64,000 bases of DNA from Pedobacter sp. Leaf41 (lineage in GTDB: Bacteria; Bacteroidota; Bacteroidia; Sphingobacteriales; Sphingobacteriaceae): contig NZ_LMLE01000008.1 of NCBI RefSeq assembly GCF_001422545.1, positions 337,808 through 401,807 on the forward strand, given 5' to 3'. The first letter of the stretch is position 1. Each line of letters opens with the position of its first letter. The translations under genes were made by a program, and so were the position numbers. This document shows, piece by piece, positions 1 to 9,540 of the stretch. The notes below the pieces were generated by a model, which was not told the DNA's origin, did not search any database, and saw only the letters and a program-made list of their open reading frames with translations.

Positions 1-99
1 GGGAAACCGTGCTGCCATTTCTTTCAACATTGGCACATGCGCTAACCCAACCTTTCCGGGTTGAGCAAGTAAATCTGCCAGTAGTTGTTTGTTATCCAT
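1..99 (-). CDS. N-terminal fragment of an unrecognised protein, cut by the window edge
   Basis: A minus-strand reading frame starts with ATG at 99 and stays open to position 1, giving 33 residues that begin MDNKQLLADLLAQPGK. It lies 72 bases downstream of lptE on the same strand and so could be its operon partner. No domain can be recognised in so short a piece, and I assign no function. The frame is open throughout and the start has a normal ATG, so I regard it as a real partial gene. Confidence 0.6.
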   Translation of the reverse strand, partial: MDNKQLLADLLAQPGKVGLAHVPMLKEMAARFP

Positions 100-171
100 T
101 GTTGAGGTTTGTCGCTAAGTTAAAAAATGTAAGCGGTTTTTAAGAAAAGATTACGCTGTGTAATTGGATAT

Positions 172-678
172 TTACCACTGTGCAAAAGCTCTGTTAAAAA
201 TATCTTCGGTCAATTGTTTGTTAATCTGATCAAGTGCATTTGGTAAAGCAGCTTGAATGGAAGCCCCATTTAAAGGAAAATCGAAAAATTTGGTAAAGCT
301 TTCTTCAAAACTTTCTTTTTCCTTTCCAGCTACATTATTTACATACTTGATGGATACCGTTACGGTTAATCGGTTAGCGCCTGCAGTTGGTGTAGAACTT
401 GATTGCAATGCAACCGGCTTAATATCGTAACCTGTAATTCGTCCTTCAAAAACAGCATCAGCTTCAGTAGTGGAAACACTTAGGTTTGTTTGGTTCCGAA
501 TTCTTGTTTTTAGGGCTTCAGTTAACTGATTATTTAAATTTGGAACAACAAGTGGCGCATTATTTTCAAAAGTACGCACAATAACCGTTTTTAAACCTTC
601 GGTTGATGCGCCACTAAACTTATAGGAGCACGAGCTTAAAACAGCAATGAGAAGGATGGCAAATATTTTGATTTTCAT
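172..678 (-). CDS. lptE: LptE-family LPS-assembly lipoprotein
   Basis: This 168-residue protein is predicted to be the outer-membrane lipoprotein that plugs LptD during delivery of lipopolysaccharide to the cell surface. The N-terminus is a lipoprotein signal with a lipobox ending at Cys17 (LSSCSYKFSG), and the mature start CSYKFSG is typical of Bacteroidota LptE. The remainder has the alternating pattern of the small alpha/beta LptE fold, including a long helix near NQLTEALKTRIRNQ. It lies 30 bases downstream of the sigma-54 activator gene on the same strand and is probably cotranscribed with it. The family assignment is from overall resemblance; partner LptD is not in the window. Confidence 0.85.
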   Translation of the reverse strand: MKIKIFAILLIAVLSSCSYKFSGASTEGLKTVIVRTFENNAPLVVPNLNNQLTEALKTRIRNQTNLSVSTTEADAVFEGRITGYDIKPVALQSSSTPTAGANRLTVTVSIKYVNNVAGKEKESFEESFTKFFDFPLNGASIQAALPNALDQINKQLTEDIFNRAFAQW

Positions 679-708
679 TAAAATGAAGATTTAAGTTGGT
701 TTAAGCTT

Positions 709-1959
709 TTATAAGTTCAACTCTTTAATTTTTCTATATAAAGTTCTTTCTGATATGCCTAACTCTTGGGCGGCGAACTTGCGCTTTCCTTTGTGTTTTT
801 TCAACGCTTTCTTTATCAAATCAGATTCTTTATCTACTAGTGATAACGATTCTTCAACTTCTTCCGCTTCGTGGGCAAAATAATCGCCATTATTATTATT
901 GCTTCCGTTGTTATTATTACTTTGTGTAGGTTGTTGGATGGTAAAGCCATGTTCCTGCCCCGATGGGAGCTCCACATCCCGGTAAAGTTGGTTGATGTAC
1001 TGAGGATTATCAGCTAAAACGGTTGCCGTATTGCCACCATGCTGAATAATTTCAGCCACTAACTTTTTGAGTTCAACCATATCTTTTTTCATATCGAAAA
1101 GCACTTTGTACAGAATATCTCTTTCTGTAAAATCTTCTTTCGATTGAGAATTAATCGCCATTGGTAAGTTGCTTCCGGCCTCATTTGGGATATAGTTTAA
1201 AATGGCTTGTCCGGTTACATTTCTATCCTTCTCTAAAACGCAAATTTGTTCTGCAATATTTTTCAGCTGGCGAACATTTCCTGGCCAACTGTAATTGGTT
1301 AAAATCTGCACGGCATCGGGTTCTAAGTGTAAAGCCGGACTACGGTATTTATCACTAAAATCGGCAGCGAACTTTCTAAATAAAAGATAAATATCTTCTT
1401 TACGCTCTTGAAGCGCAGGAATACGCAAAGGCACTGTGTTTAAACGGTAGTACAAATCCTCACGGAATTTACCGTTTTTTACGCGATTGTAAACATCAAC
1501 ATTGGTGGCGGCAATAATTCGAACATCTGTTTTTTGTACCTTCGATGAACCTACGCGAAGATATTCGCCACTCTCTAAAATTCTTAATAAGCGGGCTTGA
1601 GTACCCAGCGGCAATTCAGCAACTTCATCCAGAAAAATGGTTCCGCCATTGGCTACTTCGAAATAACCTTTGCGGGCCTCGTGTGCTCCTGTAAACGATC
1701 CCTTCTCATGGCCAAAAAGTTCTGAATCAATAGTTCCTTCGGGAATGGCACCACAGTTTACCGCAATGAATGCGCCATGTTTGCGGGCGCTCATTTGATG
1801 GATAATCTGCGAAAAAACCTCTTTACCGCTTCCACTTTCGCCCGTAATTAATACCGACATATCTGTTGGCGCCACCTGGCTTGCAATATCTATAGCACGA
1901 TTAAGCAAGGGTGAATTACCTATAATGCCAAATCGTTGTTTAATATTTTGTGTATCCAT
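709..1959 (-). CDS. Sigma-54-dependent transcriptional activator without receiver domain
   Basis: The 416-residue protein is an AAA+ bacterial enhancer-binding protein that would remodel sigma-54 RNA polymerase. The Walker A motif GESGSGKE is at residues 40-47, the sigma-54 contact loop reads GSFTGA at 87-92 instead of the usual GAFTGA, and Walker B (GGTIFLDEV) is at 105-113. A Fis-type helix-turn-helix occupies the last 35 residues. An Asn-rich linker around residues 345-360 separates the domains. There is no N-terminal receiver, so activity is not obviously controlled by phosphorylation. It lies between miaB and lptE on the same strand. Its targets are unknown. Confidence 0.9.
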   Translation of the reverse strand: MDTQNIKQRFGIIGNSPLLNRAIDIASQVAPTDMSVLITGESGSGKEVFSQIIHQMSARKHGAFIAVNCGAIPEGTIDSELFGHEKGSFTGAHEARKGYFEVANGGTIFLDEVAELPLGTQARLLRILESGEYLRVGSSKVQKTDVRIIAATNVDVYNRVKNGKFREDLYYRLNTVPLRIPALQERKEDIYLLFRKFAADFSDKYRSPALHLEPDAVQILTNYSWPGNVRQLKNIAEQICVLEKDRNVTGQAILNYIPNEAGSNLPMAINSQSKEDFTERDILYKVLFDMKKDMVELKKLVAEIIQHGGNTATVLADNPQYINQLYRDVELPSGQEHGFTIQQPTQSNNNNGSNNNNGDYFAHEAEEVEESLSLVDKESDLIKKALKKHKGKRKFAAQELGISERTLYRKIKELNL

Positions 1960-2029
1960 TTAGTACTTAGTAGTTAGTATAAAGTACTTAGACATCGTCT
2001 TTGTTCCTTTATCCTTGTTCCTTATTCTA

Positions 2030-3445
2030 TTAAACAATTCTTCCAATCAGCGTAGCTGAAGTACATCTTTCGATATAAACGTTTGCATATTGCCCAGGTT
2101 TAACACCTTCAATAGCTGGAAAAATAGCCATTGCACCGCTATCTCCGCGTCCGCAGTAATCCAGGTCAGATTTTTTAGAAGTTCCTTCGATCAAAACCCG
2201 GATCGTTTTACCAACCCATGCCTGTAAACGCATTAATGAGTGTGCCTGCTGCTTGGCTAAAATTTCTGCCAATCTGCGTTTTTTTACTTCTTCCGGAATA
2301 TCGTCTGCTAGCTTACGGGCAGCTAAAGTTCCTGGGCGTTCCGAGTAGGTAAAGTTGTAGGCAAAGTCATACTCCACGTAATCCATCATGCTTAATGTTT
2401 CCTGATGCTCTTCTTCTGTTTCTGTACAGAAACCCGCAATAATATCAGTAGAAATTGCACAACCTGGAATAATTTTTTTAATCGCATCGATACGATTAAT
2501 GTACCATTCTCGGGTGTAAGTTCTGTTCATCAATTCCAATACACGTGTATTACCCGATTGAACAGGCAGGTGAATATAGTTGCAAATGTTGTCGTGTTTG
2601 GCAATAGTGTAGAGTACTTCATCAGTAATATCTTTTGGGTGAGAAGTAGAAAACCGAACCCTTAAGTCAGGATTTACCAGAGCAGTGTGTTCTAAAAGTT
2701 GAGCAAAGTTTACCGTTTCAGTCCCATCCTCTGAAGTCCAGGTGTAAGAATCTACGTTTTGACCTAGAAGTGTTACCTCGCGATAGCCAGCCTCAAATAA
2801 TGATTTTGCTTCTTCGATAATGGAATGTGCATCGCGGCTACGTTCGCGGCCACGGGTAAAAGGCACAACACAAAACGAACACATATTGTTACAACCTCGG
2901 GTAATGGAAATAAAGGCAGTTATTCCGTTGCTATTCAGGCGCACCGGACTAATGTCTGCATAAGTTTCCTCACGAGATAACAGTACATTAACAGCTTTGT
3001 GGCCACTTTCTACCTGCTCAATTAAATTTGGCAAATCACGGTAAGCATCTGGCCCAACCACTACATCTACCAAACGCTCCTCTTCTAAAAATTTAGATTT
3101 TAAACGCTCGGCCATACAGCCCAAAACACCAACAATTAATTTTGGATTGCGGCGTTTTTCTACCCCAAACTGCGAAAGACGATTTCTAACCCTGGTTTCT
3201 GCGTTTTCACGAATAGAACATGTATTTATAAAAATAACATCAGCTTGGTGATAATCGCCAGTGGTTTCAAATCCGGTTTCTGAAAGAATGGAGGCAACAA
3301 TTTCGCTGTCGGCGAAGTTCATGGCACAGCCATAGCTTTCAATATATAATTTGCGTGCGTTAGCTTTTACAGGAACATCTAAAATTAGTGCTTCTCCTTG
3401 TCGTGCTTCGTCATGCGTTTTATCTGGTATTTGTAAATCGATCAT
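2030..3445 (-). CDS. miaB: tRNA-2-methylthio-N6-dimethylallyladenosine synthase MiaB
   Basis: This 471-residue radical SAM enzyme methylthiolates isopentenyl-adenosine at position 37 of tRNAs reading UNN codons. The N-terminal UPF0004 domain supplies three cluster-binding cysteines (C40, C76, C110). The radical SAM motif CNNMCSFC gives C185, C189 and C192. A C-terminal TRAM domain ends near residue 471. The start is supported by a TATATTTG box about 35 bases upstream. It heads a run of same-strand genes with the sigma-54 activator and lptE. Length and all key residues fit an active MiaB. Confidence 0.96.
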   Translation of the reverse strand: MIDLQIPDKTHDEARQGEALILDVPVKANARKLYIESYGCAMNFADSEIVASILSETGFETTGDYHQADVIFINTCSIRENAETRVRNRLSQFGVEKRRNPKLIVGVLGCMAERLKSKFLEEERLVDVVVGPDAYRDLPNLIEQVESGHKAVNVLLSREETYADISPVRLNSNGITAFISITRGCNNMCSFCVVPFTRGRERSRDAHSIIEEAKSLFEAGYREVTLLGQNVDSYTWTSEDGTETVNFAQLLEHTALVNPDLRVRFSTSHPKDITDEVLYTIAKHDNICNYIHLPVQSGNTRVLELMNRTYTREWYINRIDAIKKIIPGCAISTDIIAGFCTETEEEHQETLSMMDYVEYDFAYNFTYSERPGTLAARKLADDIPEEVKKRRLAEILAKQQAHSLMRLQAWVGKTIRVLIEGTSKKSDLDYCGRGDSGAMAIFPAIEGVKPGQYANVYIERCTSATLIGRIV

Positions 3446-3479
3446 TCTTTAAAAAGATTTTGGGGATTGCAAAAATACA

Positions 3480-3487
3480 CAAATATA
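3480..3487 (-). promoter_or_regulatory. Probable promoter -7 box for miaB
   Basis: On the minus strand these bases read TATATTTG, matching the Bacteroidota TAnnTTTG box, 35 bases before the miaB start. I see no clean TTTG -33 element at the ideal spacing, so this is moderate support only. Confidence 0.45.
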
Positions 3488-3584
3488 TTTAAAAGTGACA
3501 AATTGGCACGTTTAGTTTGAATGTTTACAAAAGAATTGGAAATGGTAATTCCAGCTTAGCCAGTAATAATTTGGGCCTCAAATC

Positions 3585-4610
3585 TTATCCGATTTTTTGG
3601 AGGGTGAAAGCGAAAGTGGTTCCTATTCCTGGCGTGCTTCTTACCGAAATGGTTTGCTGATGGGCTTCTAAGATATGCTTTACAATGGCCAAACCGAGAC
3701 CCGTTCCGCCTACTTCTCTCGCCCGGTGTGTATCAATACGATAGAAACGCTCAAATAAACGAAGGAGGTGTTTCTCCTCTATCCCGATGCCGTTATCGGT
3801 TACTTCGATCAAAAACTGATCATGCAGTTCAAATATTTTAATGGCTGTTTCCCCGTTTTCTACGCCATATTTAATGCTGTTTACAATGAGATTGATGAGC
3901 ACTTGCCTGATTTTCTCCCGATCAGCATTTACAAGGGTAACGGCGGTATATTTATCTTTGAAAAACAGTTTAATATGTTTGGCTTTTGCCCGGTCGTCCA
4001 GATTTTCCATCACCTCCTTCGCCAGAGTAACAAAATCAAATTTTTGATAATTTATAGGTGACTCGCCTGTTTCGAGTTTGGAAATGGCGTCTAAATCGTT
4101 AATCAGATAACTCAAACGTTCCACATTATTTTCAGCTTTTTTCAGGAATTTAACAGCCATGTCGGGATCGTCAACGATGCAATCTTGCAGCGTTTCGATG
4201 TATCCCTGGATGGCAAATAGTGGCGTCTTAAATTCGTGAGAAACGTTTGATAAAAATTCCCGTCGAAATTGTTCCTGTTTTTTCAGCAAATCAATTTCCC
4301 TTTTTTTAGCCCCTGCCCATTCCTTAACTTCCTGTTCTACATCGTTAATCGGATCGGAGCTTACATATTCGCCAAGCGCATCTTTTAAATCTTTACCCAA
4401 TTTTAAGTTATGGATAAGTTTATAGATGAGTTTGATTTTGTTGTAAATGTATTTTTCCAGTAAGTAGTAAAAAACCAGAAAGCTGGAGAGAAATGAAACG
4501 CCGAAAGATATTCCGAAATAATACCAGCTGCGCTCAAAATAGAAGTTAACCATCCCGATGGAAAGCGCAACGGCAAGCGCAGTAATTAAAACCAGCACAC
4601 TTAATTTCAT
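3585..4610 (-). CDS. Membrane sensor histidine kinase, PhoR-like
   Basis: The 341-residue protein has two N-terminal membrane segments (about 4-22 and 30-52) with almost no sensing domain between them. A linker follows, then a HisKA domain with the phosphoacceptor in SHEFKTP (His125) and a HATPase domain with DNGIGI and GGTGLGLA motifs. It resembles the C-terminal half of PhoR-type kinases. No response regulator is adjacent, so its partner lies outside the window or elsewhere. It is transcribed toward miaB but about 140 bases away. The kinase function is clear; the signal is unknown. Confidence 0.9.
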   Translation of the reverse strand: MKLSVLVLITALAVALSIGMVNFYFERSWYYFGISFGVSFLSSFLVFYYLLEKYIYNKIKLIYKLIHNLKLGKDLKDALGEYVSSDPINDVEQEVKEWAGAKKREIDLLKKQEQFRREFLSNVSHEFKTPLFAIQGYIETLQDCIVDDPDMAVKFLKKAENNVERLSYLINDLDAISKLETGESPINYQKFDFVTLAKEVMENLDDRAKAKHIKLFFKDKYTAVTLVNADREKIRQVLINLIVNSIKYGVENGETAIKIFELHDQFLIEVTDNGIGIEEKHLLRLFERFYRIDTHRAREVGGTGLGLAIVKHILEAHQQTISVRSTPGIGTTFAFTLQKIG

Positions 4611-4667
4611 GGTGCAATTTAAAGCTTTTTATGTTAAAGGAATGTTAACAAGCCATTTTTGAACCAT

Positions 4668-5324
4668 CTATTTTGCGCTTTTAAATAACAATTTAGTTCT
4701 GTTTGAGTCGGATAGAATTAGTGTGTTTGAGTCTGACTTTAAAACCTTATATACAACTGTTTTTTTCGGCATTATCATTGTTTTTTGCGGCTTGAAATCA
4801 ACAAATATATCGTTCGCTTGATTTTTAAGCCGATCAAATGGAATGGTAACCGAATTAAATCCAATGAAATCAAACGTAATGTAGTGTATGTCGAGCAGTT
4901 TTCTGATGGTTAGCGATGCAGTTCCATTTTCCAATGTCGTAACAGAAAATAATATTTCGAAGTTTTTATCTCTCATGGCCACCCAAGCACCATTAACAGG
5001 TGTTTTGTTGTCAAATATTTGAACGTAGAGCCGTGTTAAATTAGAGGGGTCATTTTGGGCAGAAATTTTATAAGCTGATGAATCCTTATCATTTAAGGCA
5101 TGATAATTTAAATATAACTCATTGTTTTTTAACGAGAAGCTGCCTTGACCATATTTTTCGCTCACATGCCCTGTATATTGATCGGAAAAATTTGAACCCT
5201 TGAATGTTAGTGTTCTGCTTCCGGCATCTACTCCGGCAGAATAGACAAACTTGCCTGCGATTTGAGCAATAGCACTACTTATGGGAAGTGAGAGCAAAAG
5301 AATCAGGACGTATCTTAAAGACAT
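4668..5324 (-). CDS. Secreted protein of unknown function
   Basis: The 218-residue product begins with a typical signal peptide (hydrophobic core at about 4-18, likely cleaved after the Ala near residue 20). The mature part is rich in short beta-strand-like stretches with alternating polar and hydrophobic residues and has no cysteines that would suggest a catalytic centre. The middle, around TPVNGAWVAMRDKNFEILFS, faintly resembles carboxypeptidase-regulatory-like beta domains, but I would not assign a family. It lies between the kinase gene and the DNA-repair pair on the same strand, with no context that points to a role. Confidence 0.65.
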   Translation of the reverse strand: MSLRYVLILLLSLPISSAIAQIAGKFVYSAGVDAGSRTLTFKGSNFSDQYTGHVSEKYGQGSFSLKNNELYLNYHALNDKDSSAYKISAQNDPSNLTRLYVQIFDNKTPVNGAWVAMRDKNFEILFSVTTLENGTASLTIRKLLDIHYITFDFIGFNSVTIPFDRLKNQANDIFVDFKPQKTMIMPKKTVVYKVLKSDSNTLILSDSNRTKLLFKSAK

Positions 5325-5357
5325 TTTAGTTTTTTATTACCAAATTAATGAAATATT

Positions 5358-6122
5358 TTAACCCAATTGCTTTTCGGTTAAATATTTCCAATATCTTTTC
5401 GGCACATGTTTAACATGAAGTTTTGTGTTTTTGCGGGCTACAATATTGGCGCTTTTAAAGTAATCTTTCCAAAGAAGGGAGTAAAGCTCCTCCTTTTCAT
5501 CCATCAATATTGTCGGGGGATTTTTCTTATTTGCTTCTGTTGTAAAATCGATGATGATTTCTTCAACAGTGTTTAAATCATAATGAAGGCCATATTTTCT
5601 TTTTAAATCGTAAATAATCCATTGCTGATCGGCATATCTATTTTTAAAATGGTTATTAATTAATGGAAGCACATTAAAATCTGGATCAATGGAGGCGTAA
5701 AACATGCCATCGCCAGTTTTTTGAAAGCGAATAAAAGCTTCCATTCTGTGCTTCTCCCGTTCAACGCTTTTGGCATATTTAGATAGTGCCATTACATGCT
5801 CATTACCATAATTCGTTTCGGCGCCAACCGGATTTTGAAATATATAAATAGTAAATTGAAACAGGTGTTGATAGGCCTCAGGAATTTCTGATAAATAACT
5901 GCAATAGAAATTACGCAACCAGGTTTTTTTAATTTTTTTCTGAAGTCCAGCCCAAACGCGATCTGCTTTCTCGGCATTGGTATCTATAACCATTACTTCT
6001 GTAAACGCCTCCGGCTGGAAAATCTCCATAGATTTTAACGAAACGAAACCTGGTTTTCGTTCAAACCATTCAAAAACAGCAGTTAAAAGTCCGGGCAAGG
6101 ATCCATCGAAAACGTAAATCAT
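5358..6122 (-). CDS. Putative DNA metabolism protein, TIGR03915 / DUF4130 family
   Basis: The 254-residue protein opens with MIYVFDGSLPGLLTAVFEWF, the signature start of the TIGR03915 family, and ends with the conserved stretch HVKHVPKRYWKYLTEKQ. The family is almost always encoded beside the radical SAM protein found immediately upstream here. The pair is proposed, from genome context, to act in DNA modification or repair, with this member often linked to a uracil-DNA-glycosylase-like fold. Its ATG shares one base with the upstream TAA stop (TAATG), indicating translational coupling. The family assignment is strong; the biochemical activity is inferred. Confidence 0.88.
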   Translation of the reverse strand: MIYVFDGSLPGLLTAVFEWFERKPGFVSLKSMEIFQPEAFTEVMVIDTNAEKADRVWAGLQKKIKKTWLRNFYCSYLSEIPEAYQHLFQFTIYIFQNPVGAETNYGNEHVMALSKYAKSVEREKHRMEAFIRFQKTGDGMFYASIDPDFNVLPLINNHFKNRYADQQWIIYDLKRKYGLHYDLNTVEEIIIDFTTEANKKNPPTILMDEKEELYSLLWKDYFKSANIVARKNTKLHVKHVPKRYWKYLTEKQLG

Positions 6123-7381
6123 TAAAATAAAATCAATTGATTGCTGTCGGTTTTTAAATATTTGCTCTGACTTTCGGCTAAGATAAAGGCCTTAATTTGA
6201 GTACCCTGATAATCTTTTATTTGATAAGGCGTATCCACACAGGTGATAAAATGTTTCGCTCGGTTATAAGCAACGCCCATCTTTTTAAGCTGATCAATCC
6301 TCAATTTTCCAAACTTCCTTGCTTGTACTATTTTCTGAGCCGACATCACACCGATGCCGGGGATGCGCAAAATCATTTTATAGTCAGCCTTGTTGATGTC
6401 AACTGGAAAATGCTGCATATTTCTGATCGCCCAGCTAAGTTTTGGGTCAATATCAATATCCAGATTTGGATTGGCATCGTTTAATATTTCCTGTACTTTG
6501 AAACCATAAAATCGCATTAGCCAATCAGTCTGATACAGCCTGTTTTCTCTTAAAAGGGGAGGTTGAGTGCCAAGTACTGGCATTCGGGTGTCATCACTAA
6601 TAGGTACATAGCCAGAATAATAAACCCTTTTTAGCGAAAAATTTTTATAAAATGTATTGGCCGTATACATAATATCTTTGTCGCTTTCTGGCGTTGCTCC
6701 AATTACCATTTGAGTACTTTGCCCTGCCGGAACAAATTTTGGAACATGTTTGATTAACTTTTTATCGGCAGAAAATTGAGCGATGTTTTTCTGTACAAAA
6801 TCCAAAGGCTTAATCACATCGGCATGGCTTTTCTCTGGAGCTAAAAGTTTTAAACCTGCCTCAGTGGGCATTTCAAGGTTTATACTCATCCTATCTGCAT
6901 ATAAACCTGCTTCTTTAATGAGTTCATCGCTAGCACCAGGAATAGTTTTCAAATGAATGTAACCATTGTAATTTTGCTCTAACCGGAGTTTCTTGCAAAC
7001 CAAAAGCAAACGTTCCATCGTAAAATCTGCATTCTTAAAAATCCCTGAACTTAAAAAAAGACCTTCTATATAATTGCGGCGATAAAAATTCATGGTGAGT
7101 TCCACTACTTCATCTACAGTAAATGCAGCACGTTTTACATCGTTACTTTTCCGCGATACACAAAAAAGACAATCGTAAATGCAATGGTTGGTTAACAAAA
7201 TTTTAAGTAATGAAACACACCGGCCGTCTTCCGTATAGGTATGGCATATGCCTGACGAATGACTATCGCCTAGTCCTTTATTATTGTTTTTTCTGGTGCC
7301 ACCACTAGATGAACAAGACACATCATATTTAGCAGCATCAGCAAGAATATTTAACTTTTCACGAATCCGATCGAATGACAT
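6122..7381 (-). CDS. Putative DNA modification/repair radical SAM protein, TIGR03916 family
   Basis: The start chosen here is the ATG at 7381 (MSFDRIREKL), giving 419 residues. A longer frame up to 7579 would overlap the neighbouring gene and lacks family resemblance. The radical SAM cluster motif CIYDCLFC is about 75 residues in. A helix-hairpin-helix stretch (LRIPGIGVMSAQKIV) lies in the C-terminal part and suggests nucleic-acid binding. It is translationally coupled to the TIGR03915 partner downstream. A TATATTTG promoter box lies 18 bases before the start, inside a long dyad. The substrate of the pair is not known. Confidence 0.9.
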   Translation of the reverse strand: MSFDRIREKLNILADAAKYDVSCSSSGGTRKNNNKGLGDSHSSGICHTYTEDGRCVSLLKILLTNHCIYDCLFCVSRKSNDVKRAAFTVDEVVELTMNFYRRNYIEGLFLSSGIFKNADFTMERLLLVCKKLRLEQNYNGYIHLKTIPGASDELIKEAGLYADRMSINLEMPTEAGLKLLAPEKSHADVIKPLDFVQKNIAQFSADKKLIKHVPKFVPAGQSTQMVIGATPESDKDIMYTANTFYKNFSLKRVYYSGYVPISDDTRMPVLGTQPPLLRENRLYQTDWLMRFYGFKVQEILNDANPNLDIDIDPKLSWAIRNMQHFPVDINKADYKMILRIPGIGVMSAQKIVQARKFGKLRIDQLKKMGVAYNRAKHFITCVDTPYQIKDYQGTQIKAFILAESQSKYLKTDSNQLILF

Positions 7382-7382
7382 A

Positions 7383-7440
7383 GTAAATTTTTTACTAACA
7401 AATATAGTTTTAAAAACTAAAAATATTAGTAAAAATTTAC
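7383..7440 (-). promoter_or_regulatory. Promoter region with extended dyad symmetry before the radical SAM operon
   Basis: The minus strand carries TATATTTG at 7406-7399, a good -7 box. It is flanked by inverted arms at 7383-7398 and 7426-7440 (GTAAATTTTTTACTAA versus the complement with one A fewer), and an inner palindrome AGTTTTAAAAACT lies at 7406-7418. This arrangement could be an operator. AT-rich DNA produces some symmetry by chance, so regulation is inferred. Confidence 0.4.
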
Positions 7441-7454
7441 TCTTTTGGAGAATA

Positions 7455-7994
7455 TTAGTTGCTCGCCAAGCGATCGTGAAAATCTTTGGTAATTTGCTTT
7501 TGCTGATGAATGTTGGAGATTTTTTTATTTTCCTGATAAGAACGCAATAGGCTGAAAAAGTTCTCCGCCTCATCTTCATAATGCTCTTTCATACTAAAAT
7601 TTGCTTTAAAGTAGGGGGCAGTAAAAATTACAGTATAAGAGTAATTCCCATGCTGAATACTAAACTTTTCTTCGATGGATAAAATATTTTCCCATAGCGC
7701 TGAAAAATTTCTTTTGTTATAGAATAAGTTGTTTTCAGTAATCTCCAGCTTCATCTGCTCTTGCTCTATACTTACGGTACATGGAACAAAAATCTGTGTT
7801 TTTATTATCCATCGTAAAACCAAAATCATGATTAATAAGAAAGTGGTGATGAGCATAGAAATAAGCCAAAAAGAGGTGTTAATTGGCAAATGGTAGAGCA
7901 TAATAAACATTAATAGGGCACCGATTGTGGGTACGCCAGCAAGTGTAGCAACAAGCACGCTGCTCTTATGATATTGAAGTTGAAAGACATTCAT
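7455..7994 (-). CDS. Small membrane protein, possibly YcxB-like
   Basis: I start this at the ATG at 7994 (MNVFQLQYHKSS), giving 179 residues. The frame can be extended to a TTG at 8039. Two hydrophobic segments, about residues 14-34 and 41-60, form a hairpin in the membrane. A C-terminal soluble domain follows, with the pattern NFSALWENILSIEEK and ending in a charged helix. This layout resembles YcxB-like proteins, a family of unknown function. It lies just upstream of the radical SAM pair on the same strand, with a separate promoter-like region between them. Confidence 0.6.
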   Translation of the reverse strand: MNVFQLQYHKSSVLVATLAGVPTIGALLMFIMLYHLPINTSFWLISMLITTFLLIMILVLRWIIKTQIFVPCTVSIEQEQMKLEITENNLFYNKRNFSALWENILSIEEKFSIQHGNYSYTVIFTAPYFKANFSMKEHYEDEAENFFSLLRSYQENKKISNIHQQKQITKDFHDRLASN

Positions 7995-8080
7995 TACATA
8001 TACTTTTACTAAGTTATCGCAGAATGTCTTTCTATCCAATACTGAAATATAAGTAATTTGACGGTATTTAAATCAAAAGG

Positions 8081-8725
8081 CTAGTTGCCTTCCCACTCGC
8101 TGTAAAAATGTGCTAAGTAAAGTAGCATAAACTGGTGGCGTTCCTCTGCAATAGTTTTCCCTGCTGCGGTATTCATCAAATCTTTTAACAACAGTAGTTT
8201 CTCGTAAAAATGATTAATGGTAGGAGCGGTTGTATTTTTATAGGTTTCTTTTGATAAATGTTGTTCAGGTTTGATAGCAGGATCATAAAGCACGCGATTT
8301 TTAAAACCTCCATAAGTAAATGCTCTTGCAATTCCAATGGCTCCGATTGCGTCTAATCTATCAGCATCCTGAACAATTTGCATTTCTTTGGAGGTAAATG
8401 CCTTTTGGTCAAAGCTATTTTTGAACGACATATTTTCAATAATCAATTTTACATGATCAATAACGGCCTGATCGACATGAATGGATTTTAGGAATGCTGC
8501 AGCCATTTTTGGTCCCAGCGTTTCATCACCATCATTAAACTTTGGATCTGCAATATCATGAAGGAGTGCGGCAAAAGCTACCACTAACTCATCGCCATTT
8601 TCTTTTTTGTTGATATTTTGAGCAGTTTTATAAACCCGCTCTATATGAAACCAATCGTGCCCTGCTTCGGCATTAGCTAATGTTTTCTTAACAAAATCGA
8701 TGGTTTTTTGAATGGATGAATGCAT
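8081..8725 (-). CDS. HD-domain phosphohydrolase, YedJ-like
   Basis: The protein is 214 residues from the ATG at 8725; the longer frame begins at a TTG and adds six residues. It has the metal-binding HD signature. A conserved His lies near the N-terminus (DWFHIERV), the doublet His-Asp is in ALLHDIAD, and a later Asp is in QDADRLDAIG. This is the arrangement in the YedJ/YpgQ group of small HD phosphohydrolases, some of which act on nucleotides. The true substrate is unknown. It stands alone, with about 70 bases to the HTH gene upstream. Confidence 0.85.
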   Translation of the reverse strand: MHSSIQKTIDFVKKTLANAEAGHDWFHIERVYKTAQNINKKENGDELVVAFAALLHDIADPKFNDGDETLGPKMAAAFLKSIHVDQAVIDHVKLIIENMSFKNSFDQKAFTSKEMQIVQDADRLDAIGAIGIARAFTYGGFKNRVLYDPAIKPEQHLSKETYKNTTAPTINHFYEKLLLLKDLMNTAAGKTIAEERHQFMLLYLAHFYSEWEGN

Positions 8726-8796
8726 AAAAAGAATTTTTCTCAAAGATATTGGAAATTTATGCAGGCGGGCAGAAATGATTTCAACAGCGGAAGTTT

Positions 8797-9078
8797 TTAA
8801 CTTACCGCTGCTGTTCTGCTCTCATCTTCAGCAATAATTTTTATTAAATCATTGTGATTTAAAGTAAGTAAGTGAGTTACCTCAACTTCTAGAATTGTAG
8901 AGATCTGAAATAAACGATCAACAGTCAATTTACTATAACCTAACTCAATTTTACTGTAGGCGTTTTGAGAAATTTTTAATTTTGCTGCCAAATAATCCTG
9001 AGTATAATCTCTGTATTCTCTAATTTTTCTGATATTCCCAGCAACATTCTTTGTCTTTAAAGCTAATACATCTTCCAT
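8797..9078 (-). CDS. XRE-family helix-turn-helix protein
   Basis: This 93-residue protein is nearly all a single Cro/C1-type DNA-binding domain. The turn region is KIREYRDYTQDYLAAKLK followed by ISQNAYSKIELGYSKLTV. A short C-terminal tail of about 20 residues has no sensor. Such stand-alone XRE proteins are common in Bacteroidota and may be regulators of nearby genes or antitoxin relatives. No toxin-like ORF is adjacent. It is preceded by a 460-base non-coding stretch. Confidence 0.85.
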   Translation of the reverse strand: MEDVLALKTKNVAGNIRKIREYRDYTQDYLAAKLKISQNAYSKIELGYSKLTVDRLFQISTILEVEVTHLLTLNHNDLIKIIAEDESRTAAVS

Positions 9079-9540
9079 AAAAAAGGGATAATTTTTTTAA
9101 TGTTTGAATTATTTACGAAATTCTGAACGGCTTAGATTTTATAGGAATTATTCTTCTTCAAATAATTGAATCACGCAAATACCGAGAAACATAACTATGT
9201 ACTAACAAGCCAATAACTTAAAAGTTTAATGAATTCTTTGTTGCCATTCATGGTCAACGTGATGGGGAAAGGTATTGTAGTTAAGCCTTGATTGTTTATT
9301 GACATCACATAAGACTAATAAAACCTTTGGCGAAAACCTCAAATAAGGTAAGGCATTGATGAATTAGGCCATTACAAAATCAAGCGTTGAATATAAGGGA
9401 GCAGAAGTGTATAATAGCGAAACGCTACAGCATTTACAGTAGCCTTTGGGATAAATTTTTTGTTGATTAATGTAAATTGAGGGGATAGAAGAGAAACCTG
9501 GCAATTCACAAATAGCTACCAGGCTCCAATAAATATAGAA
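9079..9540. other. Non-coding interval, no gene recognised
   Basis: No open frame of useful length is present on either strand. The DNA is AT-rich. A small hairpin TAGCG/CGCTA lies near 9415-9427 and an imperfect CCTGG/CCAGG pair lies near the 3' end of the methyltransferase gene. I see no RNA gene or mobile-element end. It probably holds the promoter of the HTH gene and the 3' end of the methyltransferase transcript. Confidence 0.4.

Noticed and set aside
4704..4720. 17-base match TTGAGTCGGATAGAATT to 11335-11351 in the islet
   Set aside because: A single match of this length is plausible by chance in AT-rich DNA of this size, and the flanks do not extend it.
7382..7579. 66-residue N-terminal extension of the radical SAM gene
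   Set aside because: It overlaps the neighbouring membrane-protein gene and the promoter; family members begin near MSFDRIREKL.
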